This document shows, one piece after another, positions 8,195 to 13,954 of a stretch of DNA of 27,460 nt. Position 1 is the first letter of the stretch; each line of letters begins with the position of its first letter. Origin of the DNA: a virus. Both the position numbers and the translations under genes were made by a program. The notes beneath the pieces are model-generated. The model was not told the origin of the DNA and did not search any database. It was given only the letters and a program-made list of their open reading frames with translations. Where the stretch lies: positions 1 through 27,460 of IMG/VR virus record IMGVR_UViG_3300042902_000025; one strand, 5' to 3'.

Positions 8195-9450
8195 TACACG
8201 ACCCACCCTGTATTGACTTTCAAAGGTTTTGACCAACTAACTGTGTCATTCATGCCAACCGCTAAGTAGCGCAAGCTATCGCTACCGTGTGATGCCCAGT
8301 CGTGCAAAGGCTTGTCATAAAAGACGTTACGCTTTTCATCAAATTCTCTACGATAGTTTCTAATACATTCTAACCCATCTTTTGTGTTAGGCAAATTGAA
8401 CCAACAATTAGGCAACATAGAGCGCACGGCTTGTATGCCATCATCTATGCTTAACCGTGGCACAACCGTGCAAGATAGTCCCGCCTCCTGCAATACCTCT
8501 AGCCGACTCTTACCTGTCCCCAACTCTCTGACTTGTACATCGTGTGGCAATAGCATCTCTGCTTGCTTCCACCCTCGATTAGTAAGTTCTCTTACATACC
8601 AATCTAAACCTTGGCCGTGGTTTTCAAAGTAATCCATTAAGCGTATTTCTTTGCCTAGCACTTGAGCCACCCAAATAGAGGTGCTGTCACCCATGCCTAA
8701 GTCCCAACTTACATATGTCTTTAGTAAATCACTACGAGCAATGGCGCAAAAACGGTTTTCAGATTCAAGGTCGTTCATAATCTTGCCGTAATAACTACCC
8801 TCGATTGCAGCGTGAAAACTACACTCAAACTCTTGGTTGTATTTATCCTCGCCCATCTCGCGCTTGGCGGCTTCTAATTCATCGGCATCTACAATGTTTG
8901 TTTGTGAGGCTTTGAACTCTAAAAGTTGCCAACCAATCTCTGTCTCTGCTCGGTCTCGCAACTCTTTAAAGTGATTCTGTCCCTTTGGTGTGCCGATAAA
9001 TATAGCCTTACCCTTGCGGTCAGCCAAAGCAGGACGAATAATTTCGTTCCATATTTTTGGGTTTTGGTCAGCAATCTCATCTAGCACTACTAAGTCAAAG
9101 TACTGACCTCGCAATGAGTCAGGATTATCTGAACCGTACAACTGTATGCGCCTATCCCAAAAGTCAACACGTAACTCAGCAATGTTAGCCACAGCATTTA
9201 ATGGTCGTGTGTAGTGCGTAAGGTAATCCCACGCTACTCGTTTCGCTTGAGAGTATGTAGGTGCTATGTAGCCGATACGTGGGCGTTCTAGCTTGCAATC
9301 AATTGCAGCCTTGATAGCAGCGTTTATAGCATTTACCGTTTTACCAAACCTTCGGTGAGCCACTACAACAACAAATCTGTTGCTTTCAATTGCATCATGT
9401 ATTTGAAGCTGTTGCTCGCGTGGTCTATATGGTATGACTATTTCTGCCAT
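8194..9450 (-). CDS. terL: Terminase large subunit, 418 aa
   Basis: This is the DNA-packaging motor ATPase and headful or site nuclease. Walker A lies at residues 31-38 (AHRRFGKT) after the Q-type entry REQQLQIH. Walker B is at 121-125 (VVLDE), with the coupling motif near FIGTPKG (151-157). The RNase H-like nuclease half begins TYVSWDLGMGDS, with D250 as first acidic residue, D304 in LLPHDVQV as a likely second, and HGSDSLRY near the C-terminus as the third site. Length is short-normal for podovirus terminases. It overlaps the small subunit gene by 13 bases. Confidence 0.95.
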   Translation of the reverse strand: MAEIVIPYRPREQQLQIHDAIESNRFVVVVAHRRFGKTVNAINAAIKAAIDCKLERPRIGYIAPTYSQAKRVAWDYLTHYTRPLNAVANIAELRVDFWDRRIQLYGSDNPDSLRGQYFDLVVLDEIADQNPKIWNEIIRPALADRKGKAIFIGTPKGQNHFKELRDRAETEIGWQLLEFKASQTNIVDADELEAAKREMGEDKYNQEFECSFHAAIEGSYYGKIMNDLESENRFCAIARSDLLKTYVSWDLGMGDSTSIWVAQVLGKEIRLMDYFENHGQGLDWYVRELTNRGWKQAEMLLPHDVQVRELGTGKSRLEVLQEAGLSCTVVPRLSIDDGIQAVRSMLPNCWFNLPNTKDGLECIRNYRREFDEKRNVFYDKPLHDWASHGSDSLRYLAVGMNDTVSWSKPLKVNTGWVV

Positions 9451-9761
9451 GAAACAGACACCTTGATGTCCTCACCGTCTTGACCCGTCATCTCGGTTCG
9501 CCCGAGTTTAGGTATGTGGTACTCAGCCATCTTGTGAATGATGTCGAGTGCCTTATCGGGTGCAGGTTTTAGTCCTAACGACTCGTCACCATAAGCAACC
9601 ATCTGTAGCCATTCATCCATCTTAGAGCTGTTACGCTCTAGTAACAATGCAATAGCGTCTCTAACGATAGCTGTTGACTTGTTTGGAATGCCTTTAGGTC
9701 TACCCAAACCTGCGTTCGGAGGCTTTCGTTTTTCAGTACTGCTGCCTACTTTACTGCTCAT
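9438..9761 (-). CDS. terS: Terminase small subunit candidate, 107 aa
   Basis: The N-terminus has a basic GLGRPKGIPNKSTAIVRDAI segment, a pattern common in small terminase subunits and related DNA-binding phage proteins. It is followed by helices LLLERNSSKMDEWLQMVAYG and DKALDIIHKMAEYHIPKLGR. It would recognise viral DNA and load the large subunit, with which it overlaps by 13 bases. Assignment rests on the GRPKG-x-x-NK motif, size and position. The C-terminal tail (DGEDIKVSVSWQK) could bind the large subunit. Confidence 0.8.
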   Translation of the reverse strand: MSSKVGSSTEKRKPPNAGLGRPKGIPNKSTAIVRDAIALLLERNSSKMDEWLQMVAYGDESLGLKPAPDKALDIIHKMAEYHIPKLGRTEMTGQDGEDIKVSVSWQK

Positions 9762-9805
9762 TTTCCACTCCTATCGGGTCATGGATACTAAGGTTAATTT
9801 AAAAC

Positions 9806-10855
9806 TTACTTGCCAAGTAAACCTTGAAAAATTAAATCTTCTATATCTACACCTGTTTGCTCTTTAAAATACTTAGGGTCAAACGGTAGTTGCGATGCTA
9901 ATTCTTCTTTACTCATATCGCGTCTTGCTTGAACAAGTCTTGCTTCAGCCTCACCACCTAGTTTTTTGTATTTATCCATTGCAATAGCTTCAATTTGACT
10001 TGGATACAAAACGCCACGTAATCTAGCGTCAACTATTAACTCATCACGTTCATTCATTAACTCAGAATATTTAGGAGTCCCTACAGCTTCTTTCATTTTC
10101 TGATTGATACGACCAATTGCATCATTGTAATGCTTATATTCTTGCATTGGTTTTTTAGTAAGTTCTCTTACACTACCACCACGAGCAAAACCCTCGTTTT
10201 CTTGAATGTGGTGTTGAGCTTCATGCAATAAAGATGACCTAGCATCTTCGGGAGTAGCGTTCGCTCTGACGTGCATTGTCATGTCGCTACCCTTTCTTGC
10301 AAAAGCCCTGCTTTCAGGGTCAAGAACACGCATCTTGTAATTTTCTAAATCAGGGTAAGCCTTAAACAATTCAGGATGGTCAAACACATCTTTAAACAAT
10401 ACCTCTGTATCTGCTGGCTTACCTGAGTCAATATTTTTCTTATATGCTTGCATCACAGAGGTTTCATAATCACCAGAGCCAATCAAGGATGCTAACTTAT
10501 CACTTATCTCTTGGCGATACATGCCATCGGGGCCGAGAATTTTTGCTGCGCTTTCATCCCATAAAGGAGACTTTTTGCCAATAAGCGTACCTAACCCCAA
10601 CAATCCTGACTTTACCGCACCACTTGGACTCATAGAACTAGATATTAGTTCGGTTGTTTCGTTTAGCAAACCTTCTTGTTTAGGTGGCAATAACCCTCGA
10701 TTGGTTAGGTACTCTGTTCCACCTACTACGTCTTTTTCATCGAGCAAACCTGTAAGCGTAAATGGTAACGCGGCTAAATCAACCATACCAGTTGCCATTT
10801 GAGGTACGCCCCTAGCAATTGATATGCCTAGCTTTTTTAGGTATTCCTCATCCAT
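9806..10855 (-). CDS. Polyvalent-protein-type virion protein with HExxH zincin motif, 349 aa
   Basis: Residues 10-95 are hydrophobic and Gly/Leu-rich, resembling ejected virion proteins (TGMVDLAALPFTLTGLLDE, GLLGLGTLIGKKSP). Around 205-230 the text SSLLHEAQHHIQENEGFARG contains H211-E212-x-x-H215, the zinc metallopeptidase core, followed by the FARGGS segment. A later GGEAEARLVQARRDMS (about 300-315) supplies a conserved Glu after the core. This combination resembles the LPD23-like domains found in large polyvalent proteins of phages and conjugative elements. It may be ejected with the DNA and cut a host target; that is inference. It sits upstream of the small terminase. Confidence 0.65.
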   Translation of the reverse strand: MDEEYLKKLGISIARGVPQMATGMVDLAALPFTLTGLLDEKDVVGGTEYLTNRGLLPPKQEGLLNETTELISSSMSPSGAVKSGLLGLGTLIGKKSPLWDESAAKILGPDGMYRQEISDKLASLIGSGDYETSVMQAYKKNIDSGKPADTEVLFKDVFDHPELFKAYPDLENYKMRVLDPESRAFARKGSDMTMHVRANATPEDARSSLLHEAQHHIQENEGFARGGSVRELTKKPMQEYKHYNDAIGRINQKMKEAVGTPKYSELMNERDELIVDARLRGVLYPSQIEAIAMDKYKKLGGEAEARLVQARRDMSKEELASQLPFDPKYFKEQTGVDIEDLIFQGLLGK

Positions 10856-10859
10856 GACA

Positions 10860-11030
10860 TTAACCCATCTTTTCTTTGCGTTCCATAGCCATGCTTTCTT
10901 TGCCTTCGTGCTTCATCTTTTGTTTCGCAAAGCTGTATTTTTCTTTGCCACCGTATTCGCTCATGCCTTTTGAGCCAGCGGCTTTGACGGCTGCTTTGAC
11001 TCGGTTGCCATTGTCTGTACAGTTTTTCAT
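10860..11030 (-). CDS. Short basic protein, 56 aa, unknown function
   Basis: The open frame starts at ATG 11030, overlapping the stop of the previous gene by four bases (ATGA), and ends at 10860, five bases before the next gene. The protein begins MKNCTDNGNRVKAAVKAAGS and continues with SEYGGKEKYSFAKQKMKHEG and a Lys/Met/Glu-rich end. It is highly basic with helix-forming C-terminal half, perhaps nucleic-acid binding. Coupled start and perfect fit between neighbours are the main evidence that it is real. Confidence 0.6.
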   Translation of the reverse strand: MKNCTDNGNRVKAAVKAAGSKGMSEYGGKEKYSFAKQKMKHEGKESMAMERKEKMG

Positions 11031-11182
11031 TTCGTTTTCCTTTTCATAACATCGTAACCTTTTTTATCTTGTTGCATATATTCTTTAGCCACTTTTTGAG
11101 ATATGCCAACTTTTTTAGCAAAATCTTTATTGTGAGCCGCAGCTTGCATAAACTTGGTTTGCGCTTTAGATACGCTTGGCAT
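11027..11182 (-). CDS. Small basic conserved phage protein, 51 aa
   Basis: I place the start at ATG 11182 because GAGG sits seven to eight bases upstream; a longer frame to 11230 runs into the promoter/terminator region. The protein MPSVSKAQTKFMQAAAHNKD then FAKKVGISQKVAKEYMQQDK resembles small basic proteins common in tailed phages, with the S-K-x-Q-x-x-F-M and F-A-K-K-V-G-I-x-Q-x-V-A-K-E pattern. Function is unknown. It is the first gene after the leftward terminator, so it probably opens the packaging/structural operon. Confidence 0.7.
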   Translation of the reverse strand: MPSVSKAQTKFMQAAAHNKDFAKKVGISQKVAKEYMQQDKKGYDVMKRKTK

Positions 11183-11212
11183 AATAAGCCTCAATAACGG
11201 TAAGATGTTACA

Positions 11213-11221
11213 AATATAGCA
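11213..11221 (-). promoter_or_regulatory. Candidate extended -10 promoter for leftward packaging/head operon
   Basis: On the - strand TGC-TATATT forms an extended -10 box. It lies between the terminator at 11232-11259 and the first gene of the operon (ATG 11182). No good -35 box is present at the expected distance, so an extended -10 or an activator would be needed. Position directly after a terminator is the best supporting evidence. Confidence 0.35.
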
Positions 11222-11231
11222 TTTAAGCAAT

Positions 11232-11259
11232 AAAAAAACCCCGTCATATTTCAGACGGG
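11232..11259 (-). terminator. Rho-independent terminator after replication cassette
   Basis: On the - strand CCCGTC pairs with GACGGG around an eight-base loop (TGAAATAT) and is followed by GG and seven T residues. An outer alternative pairing, AACCCC with GGGGTT (11263-11268 with 11237-11242), could compete. It lies 36 bases after the stop of the helicase-loader candidate and so separates the replication operon from the head operon. Confidence 0.85.
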
Positions 11260-11295
11260 TAAGGGGTTATTCACCCAAGGAGAGTCTTAATAATA

Positions 11296-11754
11296 TCACA
11301 GTCTTTGTTTCGGCAATAGTTCTAATGCAGTCTTGTAAGACCATCGTTGATGTGTACTCAAAGCCTCACCAGCCTCGTCACGCGCTTTTAATCTCCTAGC
11401 CCAAGCCTTATAGTCCTTATCTTTTTGAGGCTCTACAAGAGTCTTAACCATCTTTAATATTTCGCTATCTACAAGGTCAAGTGGTGCTTTAGGCGATTCT
11501 AAGTGTTTAAAATCAGGTTTTGGTGCTTGCTTGCATAACGTTTTAAATTGCATGAGGTTTGGGCAGTTATCAGGCAAGTTTTCCAATGCCCAGCCGATAG
11601 CTTTAAGATTGTCTTCAAACGTACTCAGCTCATGCGCCCAATGAGACTTGATGGTATTTGCATCAACGTTAGACCATTTGTTTTTAAACTCAGACCCGTA
11701 GCTTAGAGCAAGACGGTCAAATAGTCTGTCAATGACTTTAGTTGGCAATGTCAT
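11296..11754 (-). CDS. Replication protein, lambda P/helicase-loader-like candidate, 152 aa
   Basis: I choose ATG 11754 because AAGGA lies seven bases upstream; an in-frame ATG at 11787 lacks such a site. The N-terminus MTLPTKVIDRLFDRLALSYG then WSNVDANTIKSHWAHELSTF and LKAIGWALENLPDNCPNLMQ resembles proteins that follow O-type initiators in many phages, where lambda P recruits the host DnaB helicase. The C-terminus is basic and helical (DYKAWARRLKARDEAGEALS). It overlaps the initiator gene by 17 bases. The helicase-loading role is inferred from this order and general resemblance, not from a catalytic motif; there is no Walker A. Confidence 0.6.
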   Translation of the reverse strand: MTLPTKVIDRLFDRLALSYGSEFKNKWSNVDANTIKSHWAHELSTFEDNLKAIGWALENLPDNCPNLMQFKTLCKQAPKPDFKHLESPKAPLDLVDSEILKMVKTLVEPQKDKDYKAWARRLKARDEAGEALSTHQRWSYKTALELLPKQRL

Positions 11755-12607
11755 GCTGAATCCTTTGTGGTCGCTTGTAAGAGTCAAAAGCCTCGTCTAT
11801 GGTTTTCATTTCATCGTCATGCGCTCTAGTGGCAACACCAGGCGCTAACTCCTGCATACGCAATCTATCAGCTTTCTGCCAAGGTGACTCATACGTTTTC
11901 TGCACAACCTCAACGTTTAGCATTTCATCTTCCCAATGCTTGCCCTTCAACCAATTAACGCAGTCTTTAATAAACCCCTCTTTAACCTTGCGACTTTTCC
12001 TGTACTCAAGCAAACCTTCAGTTATCTTTTCTTGCAACTCTTTGTCAGGTGCTATGCGCTTCCATTCTTTAAAAGCCGCTGATTTGCCTTCACGTTTTGG
12101 GTAATCAAGCCAGAATTCCTCAAAGTCTGAGCTATATATATTTTTAGTAGTTTTATTTGAAGTTAATGGTAAAGATAAAGATGATGGTGATGGTGATGGT
12201 GAAGAGGCATTTTCAAGCATAGGGTCAAGCATAGGGTTTAGCATTGCTTGAGCATTGCTTGAAGCATCATTTTCCTTTTTCCATCTAGCTGAAGCTCCAG
12301 CCTTTGCCTTAGTTACAGCAGTCTCTTTGCGAGTCTTTGAGTCAATCAGCTCTTTCTCAATTCTTTTTTGTACCCAATGCCCATTCTCTATTTGAAAGTA
12401 TGCTAATAGTATGCGTCTAGCATTGCTCCAAGCATCAGGCGTCATCTTAGTTATTTGGGCTAACACCTCATCATCGTCAGGTGGTCTACCGTTTTTCCAG
12501 TAGTCCATCAATAGCAAAAAATATGCGCCATGCTGTTGAGTTGTCAATCTTGAAGTTGCTGAAAGGTAATCACCTATAAATATAGGCATCCAAATGTCAG
12601 TTTTCAT
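11738..12607 (-). CDS. Replication initiator-like protein with N-terminal DUF1376 domain, 289 aa
   Basis: The N-terminal 100 residues (MKTDIWMPIFIGDYLSATSR, QHGAYFLLLMDYWKNGRPPD, then DAWSNARRILLAYFQIENGHW) match DUF1376, a winged-helix-like domain in phage O-type replication proteins. A flexible linker about residues 115-150 is rich in Met-Leu, Ser and Pro. The C-terminal domain about 155-225 has FEEFWLDYPKREGKSAAFKEW, a motif also common in phage initiators. The linker DNA holds iteron-like repeats (12213-12267), the arrangement used by lambda O with its origin. ATG overlaps the upstream gene by four bases. Confidence 0.8.
   Translation of the reverse strand: MKTDIWMPIFIGDYLSATSRLTTQQHGAYFLLLMDYWKNGRPPDDDEVLAQITKMTPDAWSNARRILLAYFQIENGHWVQKRIEKELIDSKTRKETAVTKAKAGASARWKKENDASSNAQAMLNPMLDPMLENASSPSPSPSSLSLPLTSNKTTKNIYSSDFEEFWLDYPKREGKSAAFKEWKRIAPDKELQEKITEGLLEYRKSRKVKEGFIKDCVNWLKGKHWEDEMLNVEVVQKTYESPWQKADRLRMQELAPGVATRAHDDEMKTIDEAFDSYKRPQRIQHDIAN
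12120..12180. other. AT-rich segment next to iteron-like repeats (possible unwinding element)
   Basis: This stretch inside the initiator gene is strongly A/T (for example GCTATATATATTTTTAGTAG) compared with its surroundings and lies about 30 bases from the direct repeats. In lambda the origin couples iterons with an adjacent AT-rich region that melts first. Here the call is by analogy only. Confidence 0.35.
12213..12267. repeat. Iteron-like tandem repeats inside initiator gene (candidate replication origin)
   Basis: TCAAGCATAGGG occurs twice without gap (12213-12224, 12225-12236). After TTT, AGCATTGCTTG occurs twice without gap (12240-12250, 12251-12261), followed by AAGCAT. All share an AAGCAT or AGCAT core. 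The second repeat is 11 bases, so it is not simply a codon-level repeat. A diverged copy lies at 12419-12437 (17 of 19 bases equal to 12251-12269). Confidence 0.55.
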
Positions 12608-12867
12608 CTTGACACCTTTATTTTTCTACTTGTAGGGCTTGAAGATAATTTTGTTTTTTCTATCAACTTAGGCAAAGATAAAAGAAACAACTCTGCTTGT
12701 TCAATAGTTAGAAAAATTTTATTGTCACAATGATGTTCAACACCAGTATATTGATGAAGACATAAACGTTCATCTTCGTGCCTACTGCGCCATTGGTCGA
12801 TAACTATGTGCCTTTTTTTGCCAACCTCAATAGTAGTGTGAAAACTTAATTGGGGATATAAAATCAT
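12604..12867 (-). CDS. First gene of leftward replication cassette, 87 aa, unknown function
   Basis: ATG 12867 is preferred because GAGG stands six bases upstream; a longer frame to 12906 would start inside the structured RNA stem. The protein MILYPQLSFHTTIEVGKKRH then DQWRSRHEDERLCLHQYTGV and FLTIEQAELFLLSLPKLIE is not recognised. The stop overlaps the initiator ATG by four bases, so it is coupled to replication genes. It begins only 14 bases after the U-tract of the upstream hairpin, so its expression should depend on read-through or a second promoter. Three His and two Cys clustered at 45-60 could bind metal. Confidence 0.6.
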   Translation of the reverse strand: MILYPQLSFHTTIEVGKKRHIVIDQWRSRHEDERLCLHQYTGVEHHCDNKIFLTIEQAELFLLSLPKLIEKTKLSSSPTSRKIKVSR

Positions 12868-12880
12868 TGTAAACCTCAAT

Positions 12881-12993
12881 AAAAAAGGCTTCACCTGAAT
12901 TTGCAACCCTAGTTTAGGGTCTGGCGAGATAGGTACAGTAACCTACTGCAAATTCATGTGAAGCCTTACTGTTTTGAACCCTCGCCAAAGGAT
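12881..12993 (-). ncRNA. Predicted structured leader/small RNA with own promoter and U-tract end
   Basis: Read on the - strand. A 21-base outer stem (12947-12967 with 12885-12905, one mismatch) encloses a hairpin TAGGT-TACTGT-ACCTA (12930-12945) and a hairpin ACCCTA-AAC-TAGGGT (12906-12920), making a three-way junction. The strand between the hairpins, CTCGCCA (12922-12928), is the exact complement of TGGCGAG in the 5' tail (12981-12987). The loop ACTGT (12935-12939) complements ACAGT in the tail (12968-12972). Both could form as pseudoknots. The stem ends GCCTTTTTT, an intrinsic-terminator signature, 14 bases before the next start codon. No tRNA or riboswitch class fits. It is either an attenuator leader or a free RNA of about 113 nt. 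Confidence 0.6.
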
Positions 12994-12999
12994 ACCGTA

Positions 13000-13028
13000 A
13001 TTATAAAGCATAAATGTGCTTACCTCAA
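13000..13028 (-). promoter_or_regulatory. Leftward sigma70-type promoter for structured RNA and replication cassette
   Basis: The - strand carries TTGAGG (13023-13028), a 17-base spacer and a perfect TATAAT (13000-13005). Transcription would begin near A 12993, just upstream of the structured element. Perfect -10 and ideal spacing make this the clearest promoter of the window. Confidence 0.75.
13006..13021. promoter_or_regulatory. Candidate operator: dyad AAGCA-N6-TGCTT inside promoter spacer
   Basis: The inverted repeat AAGCATAAATGTGCTT fills 16 of the 17 bases between the -35 and -10 boxes of the leftward promoter. A protein bound here would block RNA polymerase. The half site AAGCA also appears in the iteron-like repeats of the initiator gene, so initiator autoregulation is as possible as binding of the Arc-like protein encoded at 13805. 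Confidence 0.45.
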
Positions 13029-13041
13029 TACTAGGGAAAGT

Positions 13042-13136
13042 ACCTATAAAAATAATTGCTATTTTTTACACAAGCGCCATTTTTCGTGAAATAATGTGTT
13101 TATGGCAATTGACACCAACAAGGAGAAACAAAATGA
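13042..13136 (+). promoter_or_regulatory. Rightward early leader, copy 1 of a duplicated control element
   Basis: Contains ACCTAT (13042-13047), TATTTTTTACACAAGCG (13060-13076) and the 19-base ribosome-binding segment ACAAGGAGAAACAAAATGA (13118-13136). All three are repeated in the same order at 16105-16178. TTTACA (13065-13070) with AATAAT 19 bases on is a weak sigma70-like pair. The first rightward gene starts at its 3' end. Confidence 0.45.
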
Positions 13137-13342
13137 CACGATTTACAGAAAAAACAATTAGAACTGAAAAAATGTGGGTAAAAATTACCAGAGACAATGA
13201 AAAACGTACTTTTACTTTTGCTCGTGGTTACACACATAATATTCAAGCACATGATATTCAAATGTTAAATTTTAAATGGATTTCTAATTGGGCTGAAGCA
13301 ATAGATAAAAGCAAAAGAATGATTCAATCATACACATATTAA
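13133..13342 (+). CDS. First rightward early gene, 69 aa, unknown function
   Basis: ATG 13133 is chosen over an upstream in-frame ATG at 13016 because AAGGAG lies seven bases before it and the upstream part overlaps the leftward promoter. The protein MTRFTEKTIRTEKMWVKITR then FTFARGYTHNIQAHDIQMLN and WISNWAEAIDKSKRMIQSYT is small, basic and mixed alpha/beta. No family recognised. It is the promoter-proximal gene of the early operon, where phages often place host-takeover proteins; that is inference. Confidence 0.65.
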   Translation: MTRFTEKTIRTEKMWVKITRDNEKRTFTFARGYTHNIQAHDIQMLNFKWISNWAEAIDKSKRMIQSYTY

Positions 13343-13350
13343 ACAAAAAC

Positions 13351-13365
13351 GGGGGCTAGTCCCCC
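13351..13365 (+). promoter_or_regulatory. GGGGG-CTAGT-CCCCC hairpin upstream of second early gene
   Basis: A perfect five-pair G/C stem with five-base loop stands between the first two early genes, five bases before the AAGGAG ribosome-binding site. No U-tract follows, so it is unlikely to terminate. An mRNA processing, stabilising or translation-control role is possible. Confidence 0.4.
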
Positions 13366-13380
13366 ATCAAGGAGAGAACC

Positions 13381-13623
13381 ATGAATGAAATAGAACGCAA
13401 ATTTTTAGAGTTATACGGTGAGTTTAACCTCACTGCCCAAGACCCTGCATATCGTATATTCCGCACAGGATGGCAAGCAGGTCACAAATTAGAAAACAAG
13501 CGCATTGTCACAAACCTTAAGGTGTTGCGCTCACGACAAGACCAAACCACAGACTATGAAGAGGGTCGGCACGATGGCTTGGGTACAGCAATAGCATTTG
13601 CAGAGAGCGAGGTTGAATTATGA
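13381..13623 (+). CDS. Early protein, 80 aa, unknown function
   Basis: ATG preceded by AAGGAG. The protein MNEIERKFLELYGEFNLTAQ then YRIFRTGWQAGHKLENKRIV and YEEGRHDGLGTAIAFAESEV is helical with a GW-x-AG motif seen in many small phage proteins. No catalytic motif visible. Its stop overlaps the next ATG by four bases, so it belongs to the same coupled operon. Confidence 0.65.
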   Translation: MNEIERKFLELYGEFNLTAQDPAYRIFRTGWQAGHKLENKRIVTNLKVLRSRQDQTTDYEEGRHDGLGTAIAFAESEVEL

Positions 13624-13808
13624 ACCGCTACATAGTACGTGCCACTAGAGTTCAAACCATTGAAATAATGGTTACAGGTTGGGATGAAGACGATGCCTTT
13701 GATAACGCTATGGCGTCTTCTGACTGGGATGTAATCGATACAGGTGAGCATGACGATGCGTGTGTCACAGAAGTAACTTACGACATTAACTATCAGGAGG
13801 AAGTATGA
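13620..13808 (+). CDS. Small acidic early protein, 62 aa, unknown function
   Basis: MNRYIVRATRVQTIEIMVTG then WDEDDAFDNAMASSDWDVID is a strongly acidic, beta-alpha type protein. N-terminal beta strands followed by the DEDDAFDNA helix resemble small phage proteins with a ferredoxin-like or DpnD-like outline, but I do not claim a family. Acidity could reflect DNA mimicry (inference). Four-base overlaps on both sides; AGGAGG stands before the next gene. Confidence 0.62.
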   Translation: MNRYIVRATRVQTIEIMVTGWDEDDAFDNAMASSDWDVIDTGEHDDACVTEVTYDINYQEEV

Positions 13809-13954
13809 AAACAGTATTTGTAAATATCCGCATGACACCCGAAATGCGAGCAATGATTAAACAATTGGCTGATAAAGAGTGTAGGAGTGTGTCGGCTCAA
13901 ATTAACTTCATGCTGACAGCAATGCTAAAGCCTGTTCAGGAGATAAGAAAATGA
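13805..13954 (+). CDS. Arc-like ribbon-helix-helix DNA-binding protein, 49 aa
   Basis: ATG at 13805 overlaps the previous stop (ATGA) and follows AGGAGG. The protein MKTVFVNIRMTPEMRAMIKQ then LADKECRSVSAQINFMLTAM has the Arc plan: a beta strand (residues 3-9, VFVNIRM) whose alternating residues contact DNA, helix A (MRAMIKQLADKE), the turn RSVS, and helix B (QINFMLTAML). The R-S-V-x-x-x-I pattern equals that of P22 Arc. It probably dimerises and represses a phage promoter, perhaps one of those at 13000-13130. Its stop overlaps the methyltransferase start by four bases. Confidence 0.75.
   Translation: MKTVFVNIRMTPEMRAMIKQLADKECRSVSAQINFMLTAMLKPVQEIRK

Noticed and set aside
12868-12906. Upstream ATG at 12906 for the 12604 gene
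   Set aside because: It lies within the structured RNA stem and lacks a ribosome-binding site; ATG 12867 has GAGG in place.
12885-12967. Cloverleaf-like fold as a tRNA gene
   Set aside because: The outer stem is 21 bp, not 7, there are only two inner arms, and no T-loop, anticodon arm or CCA-like end can be found on either strand.
13016-13132. Longer start for the first rightward gene
   Set aside because: The added 39 residues overlap the leftward promoter, and AAGGAG is placed for ATG 13133.
13351-13365. GGGGG/CCCCC hairpin as a terminator
   Set aside because: No U-tract follows, and a good ribosome-binding site and gene come directly afterwards.
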